From Chryseobacterium sp. OV279 (GTDB taxonomy: Bacteria; Bacteroidota; Bacteroidia; Flavobacteriales; Weeksellaceae), in contig NZ_FQUD01000001.1 of the NCBI RefSeq assembly GCF_900128945.1, positions 1,206,431 through 1,270,430 on the forward strand: DNA of 64,000 bases. The letters run 5' to 3'. A program made the translations under genes and the position numbers. The notes under the pieces were generated by a model, which saw only the letters and a program-made list of their open reading frames with translations, had not been told where the DNA came from and made no database searches. Position 1 is the stretch's first letter, and each line of letters starts with the position of its first letter. Positions 51,977 to 61,288 of the stretch are shown here, piece by piece.

Positions 51977-54900
51977 ATGATAAATCCAATAGAACGCATC
52001 ACCCAAAATCGTATCATCCAGCTTTTCCAGGAAGAGTTGGGCTATATCTATTATGGCAATTGGGAAAAACGGGAACACAACAGCAATGTAGAAGAAGAAC
52101 TTTTAAAGAAAAATTTGCTGAATAGAGGGTATTCAGAAGTTTTAGCTGATAAAGCGGTAAAAGAAGTCTATGATTTGGCAACGACCAATTCAGGAGAATT
52201 ATATCATCGTAACAAAGCTTTGTATTCCCTTTTGCGATATGGGGTAAAAGCCAGACCGGAACTAGGGGAACAATTCAATACAATTTTTCCTGTTGATTGG
52301 CAGGATTTTGAGAAGAATGAGTTTGGAATTGCTGAAGAAGTATCTCTTACCAAAGGCGAAAATAATAGAAGACCAGACATTGTTTTATACATCAACGGTA
52401 TTGCGATTGGGGTATTGGAATTGAAAAGGGGAACTACTGACATTTCTGAAAGCATTAATCAGTCCATTTCGAATCAAAGAGAATTGTTTAACAAATGGTT
52501 TTATACCACAGTTCAATTGGTTATGGCGGGAAATAATACGCAAGGACTGAAATATGGAACGATTGAAACTGAAAACAAATATTATCTAGCCTGGAAAGAA
52601 GATGAAGCAGATAATAACGGTTATAAGTTAGATAAATACCTGAAGAAACTTTGTGGGAAAGAACGGATCATCGACTTAATTTATAACGGGATTATATTTG
52701 ATGCTGGTATAAAAAAATTACCACGTCCTCATCAGTATTTCGGATTGAAAGAAGCACAGGAATTTGTAAAAAGAAAAGAGGGCGGCATCATTTGGCATAC
52801 CCAAGGCTCCGGGAAGTCTTTAATGATGGTGATGCTGGGGAAATGGATTTTAGAAAATGTAGCGAATTCCAGAATTGTGATTTTAACCGACCGTACCGAA
52901 CTGGACGATCAGATTGAACGTGTTTTTAAAGATGTAGGTGAAACAGATGTTGCCAAGACAAGATCAGGAAAAGAACTGATGCAGTTTCTAACTTCATCTC
53001 GTCCACGATTGGTTTGTTCACTAATTCATAAATTCGGTAATAAATCGGAAACTGATTTTGATGCATTTATCAAAGAATTACAAAATAATCCGGTGCAAAC
53101 GCAAGGCGAAATTTTTGTATTTATTGATGAATGCCACCGTACTCAAAGTGGCAAGTTAAACCAAGTGATGAAAGCCGTTTTGCATAATGCAGTTTTCATT
53201 GGGTTTACAGGAACGCCTTTGCTTAAAGAAGATAAGAAAACAACGATGGATGTTTTCGGAAGATATATTCATACCTATAAATTTAATGAAGCTGTAGAAG
53301 ATGGAGTAGTCAAAGATTTGATGTACGAAGGACGTGCGATTGAACAAAGTCTTACTTCTCAAACCAAGGTTGATCAATGGTTTGAGGCTAAAACTTCGGG
53401 TTTAAATGATTTTCAAAAGAACGAACTCAAAAAGAAATGGGGGACAATGCAGAATGTGTTGAGTTCAAAAAGCAGAATGGAGAAAATCGTGGCAGATATT
53501 ATTGTTGATTTTTCAACCAAGCCACGATTAAAGTCGCAAAACGGGAATGCAATTTTGGTGGCATCAAGTATTTACGAAGCCTGCAAATATTATAATCTGT
53601 TCCTGAATACCGAGCTGAAAAATAAATGTGCCATTATCACATCATATAACCCTATTGCTGGAGACGTTTCATTAGAAGATACGGGAACAGATAATGAAAC
53701 CGACAAGCAGTTTATTTTTAAAACCTATACTGACCTGTTGAAAGACATAAGTGTAAAAGGCAATAAATCAAAAACTGAAACTTATGAAGCTGATGCTAAA
53801 GAAAGCTTTCGTAAGGAACCTGCGAGAATGAAATTGCTGATTGTAGTTTCCAAGTTATTGACAGGTTTTGATGCTCCGCCATGTACCTACATTTACATAG
53901 ATAAAAGAATGCAGGACCATACCTTGTTTCAAGCCATTTGTAGAGTAAACCGTTTGGATACAGATGATAAAGATTATGGTTATATCATCGATTATATGGA
54001 ACTTTTTGGAAATGTAACGGATGCGATTAATGTATATACTTCTGAACTTGACAGTGAAGGCTTCACCAAAGAAGAAGTTGGAATACAGCTTAAAGACAGA
54101 TTGAAGATGGCAAAAGACCGTCTTTTTACTGCATTGGAAACTGTTGAGAGCATTTGTGAAAATGTAGAGCCTCCTAAAAATGATTTGATGTATATTCATT
54201 ATTTTTGTGGCAATACTGAAAATCCGGACGATTTAAAAGCGACAGAATATAAACGGATGGCCTTATACAAGGCTATTGTAGAATACATTCGAGCCTATAC
54301 TAATATAAAGGCAGACTTTTTGGCCGCTGAATTTACAGATGCTGAGATCAAGCATTTTAATGATAAATTAGATGCTTATTTAAATCTTAGAGAAATTATA
54401 CGCATTGCTTCAGGGGAAACGATTAATTTGAAAGCTTATGAAGCTGATATGCGTTTTCTAATAGATACTTATATTAGAGCGGAGGAATCAGAAGTAATCT
54501 CACCTTTTGAAAATATTTCCTTATTAGATTTGCTTGAAACCGATACGGATGAAGCCATTGATAGCTTACCTCAATCGATTAAAGGAAATCAAAGCGCTGT
54601 TGCAGAAGTTATTGAAAACAATATTCGTAGTAAAATTGTAGAAGAGCACTTATTGGATCCTAAATATTTCGATCATATGAGTATTTTATTGCAGGAACTG
54701 ATTGAAAGAAGAAAACAGGAAACGATCAATTATCAGCAGTATCTGAATGAAATAGCAGAGCTTGTCCGTCAGGTAAATCAAGGTAAGAAAGATGATGTTC
54801 CAAAATCTTTAAATACCAAAGGAAAAGTAGCATTGTATCATACTCTGGAAGAAAATGAAGAATTGACTCTGTTATGTGAAAATGCTGTTCAATATGCAAA

Positions 54901-55030
54901 GCAAGATGGGTTCAGAGAAAATCTGGCCAAACAGAAGTTAGTAAAGAAAGCTATTTATGATGTGGTAGAAGACGTTAATAAAGTAGAGGAGATTTATAAA
55001 ATCATCGATGCACATAAAGACGAATATTAA
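51977..55030 (+). CDS. hsdR: Type I restriction-modification system, restriction/translocase subunit
   Basis: 1017 aa from the ATG at 51977 (MINPIERITQNRIIQLFQEELGYIYYGNWE); the frame is open from 51914 inside the preceding gene. Nuclease domain with Asp134 (RRPDIVLYI), Glu148 and Lys150 (GVLELKRGT); SF2 translocase with Walker A TQGSGKS (275-281), DECH box 384-387, and later helicase motifs (LLTGFDAPPCTYIYIDKRM, CRVNRLD). The C-terminal helical domain binds the methyltransferase. Complete, so the system should be active if hsdM and hsdS work. Confidence 0.96.
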   Translation: MINPIERITQNRIIQLFQEELGYIYYGNWEKREHNSNVEEELLKKNLLNRGYSEVLADKAVKEVYDLATTNSGELYHRNKALYSLLRYGVKARPELGEQFNTIFPVDWQDFEKNEFGIAEEVSLTKGENNRRPDIVLYINGIAIGVLELKRGTTDISESINQSISNQRELFNKWFYTTVQLVMAGNNTQGLKYGTIETENKYYLAWKEDEADNNGYKLDKYLKKLCGKERIIDLIYNGIIFDAGIKKLPRPHQYFGLKEAQEFVKRKEGGIIWHTQGSGKSLMMVMLGKWILENVANSRIVILTDRTELDDQIERVFKDVGETDVAKTRSGKELMQFLTSSRPRLVCSLIHKFGNKSETDFDAFIKELQNNPVQTQGEIFVFIDECHRTQSGKLNQVMKAVLHNAVFIGFTGTPLLKEDKKTTMDVFGRYIHTYKFNEAVEDGVVKDLMYEGRAIEQSLTSQTKVDQWFEAKTSGLNDFQKNELKKKWGTMQNVLSSKSRMEKIVADIIVDFSTKPRLKSQNGNAILVASSIYEACKYYNLFLNTELKNKCAIITSYNPIAGDVSLEDTGTDNETDKQFIFKTYTDLLKDISVKGNKSKTETYEADAKESFRKEPARMKLLIVVSKLLTGFDAPPCTYIYIDKRMQDHTLFQAICRVNRLDTDDKDYGYIIDYMELFGNVTDAINVYTSELDSEGFTKEEVGIQLKDRLKMAKDRLFTALETVESICENVEPPKNDLMYIHYFCGNTENPDDLKATEYKRMALYKAIVEYIRAYTNIKADFLAAEFTDAEIKHFNDKLDAYLNLREIIRIASGETINLKAYEADMRFLIDTYIRAEESEVISPFENISLLDLLETDTDEAIDSLPQSIKGNQSAVAEVIENNIRSKIVEEHLLDPKYFDHMSILLQELIERRKQETINYQQYLNEIAELVRQVNQGKKDDVPKSLNTKGKVALYHTLEENEELTLLCENAVQYAKQDGFRENLAKQKLVKKAIYDVVEDVNKVEEIYKIIDAHKDEY

Positions 55031-55725
55031 TGAAAAAACAGACTTTACTTATTGGAGCAGTAGAAATTGAGGTCACATTTAAAGAGATTAAAAATCTTCA
55101 TTTAAGTGTGCACCCGCCTAATGGGAGAGTTACAATATCTTCCCCGAATTTTTATGACACTGAGAAAGTAAAGATTTATGCAGCGACCAAATTGGGCTGG
55201 ATAAAAAGAGAACAGGCAAAAATGAGGAATCAGGAAAGGGAAGAACCTAAGTTGATGATCACACAGGAAAGTCATCAGTTTTTAGGGAAACGTTATTTGC
55301 TGAAAGTAATCGAAGCCAGCAGACCAAAATTGTTTTTAAAACATAATACTATTGAACTTTATGCTTTGCCTGAAGCAACATTTGCACAAAAAGAACGAAC
55401 GCTTTATAATTGGTATAAAAGAGAACTGGAAGGTATAATTGGTAAGATGATTTCCATATATGCAAAAGAAATGAACATCAATGATATCCATTTCGGTATT
55501 AGAAAGATGAAGACAAAATGGGGAAGTTGCAGCATAGAAAAACGCATAGTATGGTTTAATATAGAACTCGCCAAAAAACCTATAGAATGCATTGAATATA
55601 TTGTTGTCCATGAAATGGTTCATCTGTTAGAAAGGAATCACAATAAAAATTTCATTATTCTCATGGATAAGTACCTTCCTAATTGGAGACTTCAAAAACA
55701 GATATTGAATAAATTACCGATTTAA
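55030..55725 (+). CDS. YgjP-like (DUF45/M48-type) metallopeptidase
   Basis: 231 aa. Contains WGSCS (164-168) and the zinc motif HEMVH (His194, Glu195, His198) in YIVVHEMVHLLERNHNKNF, the hallmark of the YgjP/SprT-like family. Such genes are commonly found right after hsdR in type I loci; their role there is not known to me. The start shares one base with the hsdR stop (55028-55030), so it is cotranslated with hsdR. Confidence 0.9.
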   Translation: MKKQTLLIGAVEIEVTFKEIKNLHLSVHPPNGRVTISSPNFYDTEKVKIYAATKLGWIKREQAKMRNQEREEPKLMITQESHQFLGKRYLLKVIEASRPKLFLKHNTIELYALPEATFAQKERTLYNWYKRELEGIIGKMISIYAKEMNINDIHFGIRKMKTKWGSCSIEKRIVWFNIELAKKPIECIEYIVVHEMVHLLERNHNKNFIILMDKYLPNWRLQKQILNKLPI

Positions 55726-55788
55726 CAAAAAATTATAAGAGTATTACTATATATTTAAAAAAGATCATATAAAAAGAGTTTATTAGAT

Positions 55789-55804
55789 TCTGTATCGGGA
55801 AATA
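55789..55804 (+). other. attR: mnmE 3'-end copy at the right end
   Basis: TCTGTATCGGGAAATA; with the preceding T it reads Phe-Cys-Ile-Gly-Lys-stop (TTC TGT ATC GGG AAA TAA, 55788-55805). Followed by a terminator and chromosomal genes. Confidence 0.7.
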
Positions 55805-55848
55805 AATATGCTTTTAAGTAGTATCCATAAGGATCCCATACAAAAGAT

Positions 55849-55873
55849 GCGAGTTAATATCTCGCCTTTTTTG
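55849..55873 (+). terminator. Terminator behind attR (presumed original mnmE terminator)
   Basis: GCGAG (55849-55853) / CTCGC (55861-55865) then C and T6. It may have ended the mnmE transcript before the island arrived. Confidence 0.6.
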
Positions 55874-55888
55874 TATTAGTTTTACATT

Positions 55889-56359
55889 TTATGATCTATT
55901 ATAACTCGTAATCACAAACATAATCAAAGGCTCATCTCCCGTGTTTTCAATAGAATGATATCCTATGGAACTAATGGCTGTAATATCCCCCTTTTGAAGC
56001 ACTTTTTTTCGCTCCGGTCCCTGGGTTCCGGATCTTTCACGGTATTCTCCGGTTCCATGCACTACGACATACAGTTCCTGTTCGTTTCTTTGATTGTGGG
56101 TGTGAAATCCGGATTCGTCACCTTTATTCAACAGGACCATGTAAGCGGCCAGACGATTATTCGCCAGTTCATTCTGGTCGAACATCTGGATCATATAAAC
56201 CGTTCCGTTTCCTCCATACATTTTTTCACGTTTATCGATGCGTGTAAAGGGTCGTTCTTGCTTTTCAAAGGCCATCACATAAAGGTGGATGTATTTTGAA
56301 ACCTCTTCTATAACGCGATCGAATTCTGCTCCTTCAGATAATATAACGGTATCAGCCAT
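55889..56359 (-). CDS. Cupin-domain protein
   Basis: 156 aa. Single cupin barrel about 70-150: GDESGFHTHNQRNEQELYVVVHGTGEY (metal-binding His and Glu) and KGDITAISSIGYHSIENTGDEPLIMFVI (second motif). Cytoplasmic. Family members are sugar isomerases, dioxygenases or regulators; the substrate is not evident. First gene right of the island and so a chromosomal anchor. Faces the island, convergent. Confidence 0.85.
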   Translation of the reverse strand: MADTVILSEGAEFDRVIEEVSKYIHLYVMAFEKQERPFTRIDKREKMYGGNGTVYMIQMFDQNELANNRLAAYMVLLNKGDESGFHTHNQRNEQELYVVVHGTGEYRERSGTQGPERKKVLQKGDITAISSIGYHSIENTGDEPLIMFVITSYNRS

Positions 56360-56531
56360 GTGAGTTCAATATTTATTTTAATGTACATCAATTTACCAAA
56401 AATTATGTGTCATTCCAAGCAAAAACGCTTTCGCTGAAGAATTAATTGTTTTATCCACCTTTTATAAGAAACAAAGGCTTAGATTATAAATCCAAGCCCT
56501 AAAATTTTAATTTACAGATCTCATTTGATCT

Positions 56532-59174
56532 TTAATCAAAGAGTTTTCTAAAGAATTTTTGTAAACTACTTTCATCGCAGTCCGGACTTTTTTCCAATAC
56601 CTTACAGTTCGAATTCATCGTAGACGGAAAGGGATTGTCTATGCATGGTGTAAATCGTTTATTATCATTGTTGTAGGAGGCGAATGTATGCAATTCCGGT
56701 GTAAGAGGCCCTTTGAAGATGATGTTGAAAATTTTTTCTCTGCTGTGCTCATCCACCCACAATCTGAAGCCATAGCTATTGTCTGAGCAATGAGCATATC
56801 CGTAATTACGGTCGGTTGGCCATTTTTGATCAACCCCGCTGTGTCTGTATAAAGGAGTGGAGGTATGCATCCATTGGCAAGAGCCGTCAATTGAATTGAC
56901 TGCCTTATTTAAAATGGTGAAATTGGAATTATCCAGATCAGGATAAAGTGTTTTGCCGTACGCTGTTTTTTTTCCGCCTAAATAATCAGAATGGAGTTTA
57001 TTCAGACTGCGCCCATTCAATACAGAGAGTTTTGAGAGTTGAATAGCATTAAAAAGAGAAGAAAATTTTTCAGGATCAATCATCGTTTGACTGTCTGTAA
57101 TGCCCATTTCTTTGTGTATAATCACAGTGATATCCTGGAAAGTCAGTAAGTTTTTTCCTGACCCGTCTTCCTTAAAAATTTCTATAAGCTTTGCTGTTGT
57201 TACCTCTTCTCTGCCGGAAATCATCAGAAAAAAATCTGTGGTTTCCTTTCCGAATATATGATTGGATATCTTTATGGAAGCATATTCAATGGCTTGTTTT
57301 GCCTCTTTTTCTACTTTTTCCTTTATAATTTTTGTAGGATTCAGCAGATATTGTAACGGACCCAGTTTTTCTAAAATTTTATCAATTTCTGTATTGAGTT
57401 TTTGGTAATAATTTTCTATCGTGCAGGTCGTCTGTGGAATCTGGCTGGGAACTGAAACAAATACAGGCGACCAGCATTTGTACCAGTCAACGTAGTGTGA
57501 AAATCCATTTCCATTTTTAGATAATATATCTTTTGAAAATTTTTCTCCGGCGTAGATATATTCAACAGAGGCTTTTTCAATATCCTTTCTCCAGTTTTCA
57601 AGGATTAAATGCACAAGGTTATATCTTTCAATTAAATCTTTTGCAACATTGATAAATTGATCAACAAAGTTTTCAAGACGCCCTCTGACATCACTTTCTT
57701 CTTTTTTGGCATTTTCATATATTTCCTGTGCTTTGTTGTAAGCAGCTTGAGATAGTTCTGTTTCTTTATCCAATGCTTCTTTTTCCAGTTTATACTTAAG
57801 TTGATTGGCCTCTGATAATGCTAAATTATTTTTCAGATTATTCAGTTCTTCCGTTTTTTGTGCTATATCATTAGTTACGGAAATAACATCTGTTTTAGTT
57901 TTCGCAACAGTTTTTTCAATATTTGCGATCTCATCGATAAGTTTATTTTTCTGCTTTTTGAGTTGGTCAATAGCTGGGTTAGTTACCTTGATAGTTTCCT
58001 TTATGAGTTGCTTTACCAATGTTGAACTATTACACATTTTTAATGGCTTATCCCAGGTTGGGCATGGATAAGGTAAGCCGGGTACCAATTTGCTGATTTC
58101 TTTCGTGATTTCCTGAGAGACTGTTAACGGCAGCAATGAAATATCAGTGGCTAACTTGGTAATGTCTGCTTTTTTATTAATGGCTTCATTTTCCAGATTG
58201 AAAACAAGAGCATTCCCATCACTGATTATTTTGTGCTTTTGCAGAATAATATTTTCGAGATTTTTCTGAGCTTCCAGTCCCTTATCAAACAATTCTTTCT
58301 CCAATCTTATTTTTTCAAGCAATACCTTATTGGCTTCTGTTTTGAGATCCAGAGCTTCCTTTGTCAGCTTCAATTGAAGACCTGCCTGAGCCGTTAATCC
58401 TACCTTTTTATCCAATTCAAGTAATAACCTGCCTTCTTCTTTGAGGAGATTTAAATAACTTGTACTAAGAGTAGATATAGCGTTCTGGTTTGCGCGGTCG
58501 AGTTCATTCACGATACGATATACACCATTCATAGCAACCAGATGATAGGATCCAGATTCTCTGTATTCACGCTGTACTGCATTATTGAGAATGAAAGTTT
58601 TACTTAAAAAACCGGCTGGACTGCTGACCAATGAAGCGTAATCTGTTATCACCTGACCATTTTCTGAAGTAAGGGCGGGAATATGGTTTCCGATATATTT
58701 TTCCAACGCAAAATGTCTTCTTTCAACGGCAATTTCATCAGACAGTTGAAAGATATCACCCGAATAAGCATTTACATAGGTATGGGCAAAAATATCCATG
58801 GAGGCATGGCACGCGTACCCATATGCAAAAGCAATTTCCGGAGGAGTGGATGCCGAATTGAGTACATGCTGTATCCAGTCATCAGTTTTCCAGCCTCCTT
58901 TTAGTCCAGGGTGGGCTGTAATCTGCCCTACGATAGGATCCGGAAATACATCAATACCCAAAGTTCCCATTCTGAAATGGGATGGATTGGTAATAAGAGC
59001 TGAAAGAACCTTATCATTCAGCTTATATGTTTTATTGTTTATAGAAATAGCTTTGTTTTTAACCACATCATTAAGGACCTGCTGGGCTATCCATAAATGT
59101 GTTTTCAAGTCGAACGAATATCCTTTTGCGTATGCGAAAAAGATGATTATAAACGATAAAATATACTTTTTCAT
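56532..59174 (-). CDS. Large secreted protein: zinc-dependent phospholipase C-like N-terminus plus long coiled coil
   Basis: 880 aa with a signal peptide (about 1-20). Residues 21-230 match the zinc-dependent phospholipase C-type domain: THLWIAQQVL, a PD-rich DVFPDPIV, and FAYGYACHASMDIFAHTYVNAYSG, whose H-x3-D-x3-H layout holds metal ligands. Residues about 260-530 are a very long alternating-charge coiled coil (LEKEL, LKNNLALSEANQLKYKLEKEALDKETELSQ), and the C-terminus is another, unrecognised domain with several cysteines. Likely exported and elongated; substrate unknown. Confidence 0.7.
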   Translation of the reverse strand: MKKYILSFIIIFFAYAKGYSFDLKTHLWIAQQVLNDVVKNKAISINNKTYKLNDKVLSALITNPSHFRMGTLGIDVFPDPIVGQITAHPGLKGGWKTDDWIQHVLNSASTPPEIAFAYGYACHASMDIFAHTYVNAYSGDIFQLSDEIAVERRHFALEKYIGNHIPALTSENGQVITDYASLVSSPAGFLSKTFILNNAVQREYRESGSYHLVAMNGVYRIVNELDRANQNAISTLSTSYLNLLKEEGRLLLELDKKVGLTAQAGLQLKLTKEALDLKTEANKVLLEKIRLEKELFDKGLEAQKNLENIILQKHKIISDGNALVFNLENEAINKKADITKLATDISLLPLTVSQEITKEISKLVPGLPYPCPTWDKPLKMCNSSTLVKQLIKETIKVTNPAIDQLKKQKNKLIDEIANIEKTVAKTKTDVISVTNDIAQKTEELNNLKNNLALSEANQLKYKLEKEALDKETELSQAAYNKAQEIYENAKKEESDVRGRLENFVDQFINVAKDLIERYNLVHLILENWRKDIEKASVEYIYAGEKFSKDILSKNGNGFSHYVDWYKCWSPVFVSVPSQIPQTTCTIENYYQKLNTEIDKILEKLGPLQYLLNPTKIIKEKVEKEAKQAIEYASIKISNHIFGKETTDFFLMISGREEVTTAKLIEIFKEDGSGKNLLTFQDITVIIHKEMGITDSQTMIDPEKFSSLFNAIQLSKLSVLNGRSLNKLHSDYLGGKKTAYGKTLYPDLDNSNFTILNKAVNSIDGSCQWMHTSTPLYRHSGVDQKWPTDRNYGYAHCSDNSYGFRLWVDEHSREKIFNIIFKGPLTPELHTFASYNNDNKRFTPCIDNPFPSTMNSNCKVLEKSPDCDESSLQKFFRKLFD

Positions 59175-59281
59175 GGCTGTAGATTTAGTTATTAGTAACC
59201 AAATTTACTTTTTAGCCAACTGTTTTGAAATAACGATTTAGGGTGATATTTTCATCAACTCAGTATAGATTAAAGAATCAT

Positions 59282-59980
59282 TTAACAAATCAGCAGCAAC
59301 CTATACTCCCCATCATTTTCCACAGGAGCCCTATGAACACAGGGTAAAGCCTGCTGTTCCGGATGATCAACTGCGATTTTCCAAAGATGTCCTTTTCCTA
59401 AATTGACAGGTTCTGCATTAGGCTTAGGCTGATAATGAAGATCAAAGAAATACTCTTTTAAAAAGTCTTCAAATTCCTCTTCCGGCCCGTCGTGTAGTGC
59501 TTTAAGCTTTTCTCTGATTTCCGGAATCAAAACCTTTTGCTCCACCTGATCATTGGGCAGAATATCACTGGCAGTACCATGATAAGTACATAAAAAAGTA
59601 TTGGTACCAACAGGTGAGCGGTCTACATGATAAGAATATACATCGGTTGAAATAAAGCCCAGCTCTTCATCCCGTTCATAATGCTTCAGTAAATTGAGAG
59701 AAGGCAGTGCTCCGAAATCGGTCAGTAACTGCAAATCACTTAGGATGGTTTCCCTTGCCAGATTTCCTTTTTCTGATAATTGCAGGGCTAAAAGGTCTTC
59801 AATAGACACTTCTGTAACATTCTCTTTTAATTGAAGTTGAGATACAATTTCTTCAAAATCTCCGGTTAAATTTCTATGCCAACAAACGGCATTCATAGCG
59901 CCCTTAAAATTGGTATTAATAAGTTCGGAAAAAGAAGAAACCACTTCAATTTGACTGTTGTCAGAAAATGTATTGCTCAT
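59282..59980 (-). CDS. DUF1826-like protein
   Basis: 232 aa. The segment YSYHVDRSPVGTNTFLCTYHGTASDILPNDQV (about 118-149) resembles the H-x-D...TY-x-G-T core of DUF1826, and the end CVHRAPVENDGEYRLLLIC resembles its closing HRSP-type motif. No signal peptide; cytoplasmic. Monocistronic, divergent from a GNAT acetyltransferase gene. The family assignment is moderate and its function is not known to me. Confidence 0.55.
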   Translation of the reverse strand: MSNTFSDNSQIEVVSSFSELINTNFKGAMNAVCWHRNLTGDFEEIVSQLQLKENVTEVSIEDLLALQLSEKGNLARETILSDLQLLTDFGALPSLNLLKHYERDEELGFISTDVYSYHVDRSPVGTNTFLCTYHGTASDILPNDQVEQKVLIPEIREKLKALHDGPEEEFEDFLKEYFFDLHYQPKPNAEPVNLGKGHLWKIAVDHPEQQALPCVHRAPVENDGEYRLLLIC

Positions 59981-60224
59981 ATTTTTTGAATAAAATGACC
60001 GATCGTTTAATTCTTTGCAAAAATAAGGAATAGGTCAGAAGATCATGCTAAGATTTAATTTGTTTTTATTAATCATTGCTAATCTGTTGTATTTCTTTAT
60101 GGTATTTAAATGATTGAAAAACAAATTGTTGTGTGTTTTTTTGATCCCTGACTTAAAATTGACCTATTATTTTTAAGAAATATGTCTGAAAAAATAGAAT
60201 TTTGTAAAAAGCAAAAACCTGATC

Positions 60225-60707
60225 ATGAATCCTAAACCCGACATACAACTCAGACCAACAGAAGAAGCCGACTTAGAGCACTTCTTTCAGTTCCAGCTTG
60301 ATAAAGAGGCCATCTACATGGCTGCATTCACTCCTGAGAATCCTACGGACAAAACCGCTTATCTGACCAAGTACACCAAACATCTGAACGATCCGACTAT
60401 AAATAATCAAACCATTCTTATGGACGATGTGATCGTAGGAAGTGTTGCGAAATTTGAGCGGGAAGGCGATGCGGAAATTACCTATCTGATTGATAAAAAT
60501 CTCTGGGGAAAAGGAATTGCAACAGCCGCACTTGAAAAATTTCTGACCATTGAAACTGCCAGACCTATTTTCGGGCGTGTTGCATTTGATAATTTTGGTT
60601 CACAAAAAGTGTTGGAGAACAACGGTTTCATCAAAATCGGGACCGATCATTTTTTTGCCAATGCACGGCAAATAGAAATAGAAGAATTGATTTACAAACT
60701 CATTTGA
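60225..60707 (+). CDS. GNAT-family N-acetyltransferase
   Basis: 160 aa. Starts MNPKPDIQLRPTEEADLEHFFQFQ, then the acetyl-CoA core VGSVAKFEREGDAEITYLIDKNLWGKGIATAALEKFL (motif A, QxxGxG-like GKGIAT) and a last strand with VLENNGFIKIG. RimJ/RimL-like. Substrate unknown. Likely cotranscribed with the HEAT-repeat gene 11 bp downstream. Confidence 0.9.
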   Translation: MNPKPDIQLRPTEEADLEHFFQFQLDKEAIYMAAFTPENPTDKTAYLTKYTKHLNDPTINNQTILMDDVIVGSVAKFEREGDAEITYLIDKNLWGKGIATAALEKFLTIETARPIFGRVAFDNFGSQKVLENNGFIKIGTDHFFANARQIEIEELIYKLI

Positions 60708-60718
60708 CAATTTAAGAT

Positions 60719-61237
60719 ATGACGATAGAACAGGTATTTAAGGATAAAACCATTAAGGCCAAAGGTAAAGTTTTAACCATCGGAGAATGGCTGATTAAAA
60801 AGGAGTTACCAGTTGAAGAATTATTGGCCTATGCTGAACAACAAAAAGCGACAGACAAAGCAACCTGCATTGAAGCTATAGAGTATGCCACTAAAAAAGA
60901 TCCGGCCATTGCTGATGAAAGTGTTTTAGAGTACGTTACCGGCACATTAAAAGACGAAGAGCCCAGGGTTAAATGGGAAAGTGCAAAAGTGATCGGAAAT
61001 GTTGCAAAGCTTTTCCCTGACCAACTTGGCAAAGCGATTCCTCATCTTTTACAGAATGCTGAAAACAAAGGAACGGTGGTTCGCTGGGCCACAGCTTATG
61101 CACTGGCTGAAATACTGAAATTAAAAACTGGAAACAATGAAAAGCTGTTACCGGAAATTGAAATATTATGCGAAAAAGAAGAAGATAATGGGGTAAAGAA
61201 GAAGTATCTTGACGCCTTAAAAAAAATAAAAAAATAA
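60719..61237 (+). CDS. HEAT-repeat protein
   Basis: 172 aa, all-helical with HEAT-like repeats: ATKKDPAIADESVLEYVTGTLKDEEPRVKWESAKVIGNVAKLFPDQLGKAIPHLLQNAENKGTVVRWATAYALAEILKL. Resembles the HEAT proteins related to DNA alkylation repair (AlkD-like) but is too short for a full AlkD and shows no catalytic signature. Adjacent to, and probably in one operon with, the acetyltransferase. Confidence 0.75.
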   Translation: MTIEQVFKDKTIKAKGKVLTIGEWLIKKELPVEELLAYAEQQKATDKATCIEAIEYATKKDPAIADESVLEYVTGTLKDEEPRVKWESAKVIGNVAKLFPDQLGKAIPHLLQNAENKGTVVRWATAYALAEILKLKTGNNEKLLPEIEILCEKEEDNGVKKKYLDALKKIKK

Positions 61238-61288
61238 TAGTTAGACCTGGCTATTAAAAACTAAAAATCAACCGGTAACAAAGTATTA

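Larger units (their letters stand above)
44412..55804. mobile_element. Element 2: type I restriction island without an integrase
   Basis: Bounded by the internal att and attR. It contains hsdM, hsdS, two DUF262 genes, hsdR and a YgjP-like gene, all on the + strand. No recombinase. It may be an earlier insertion that lost its integrase, or a passenger mobilised by the integrase of element 1. Confidence 0.65.

Noticed and set aside
30203..55804. Integrative conjugative element
   Set aside because: No relaxase, coupling protein or tra genes of the Bacteroidota type were seen, so only integrative or mobilisable status can be argued.
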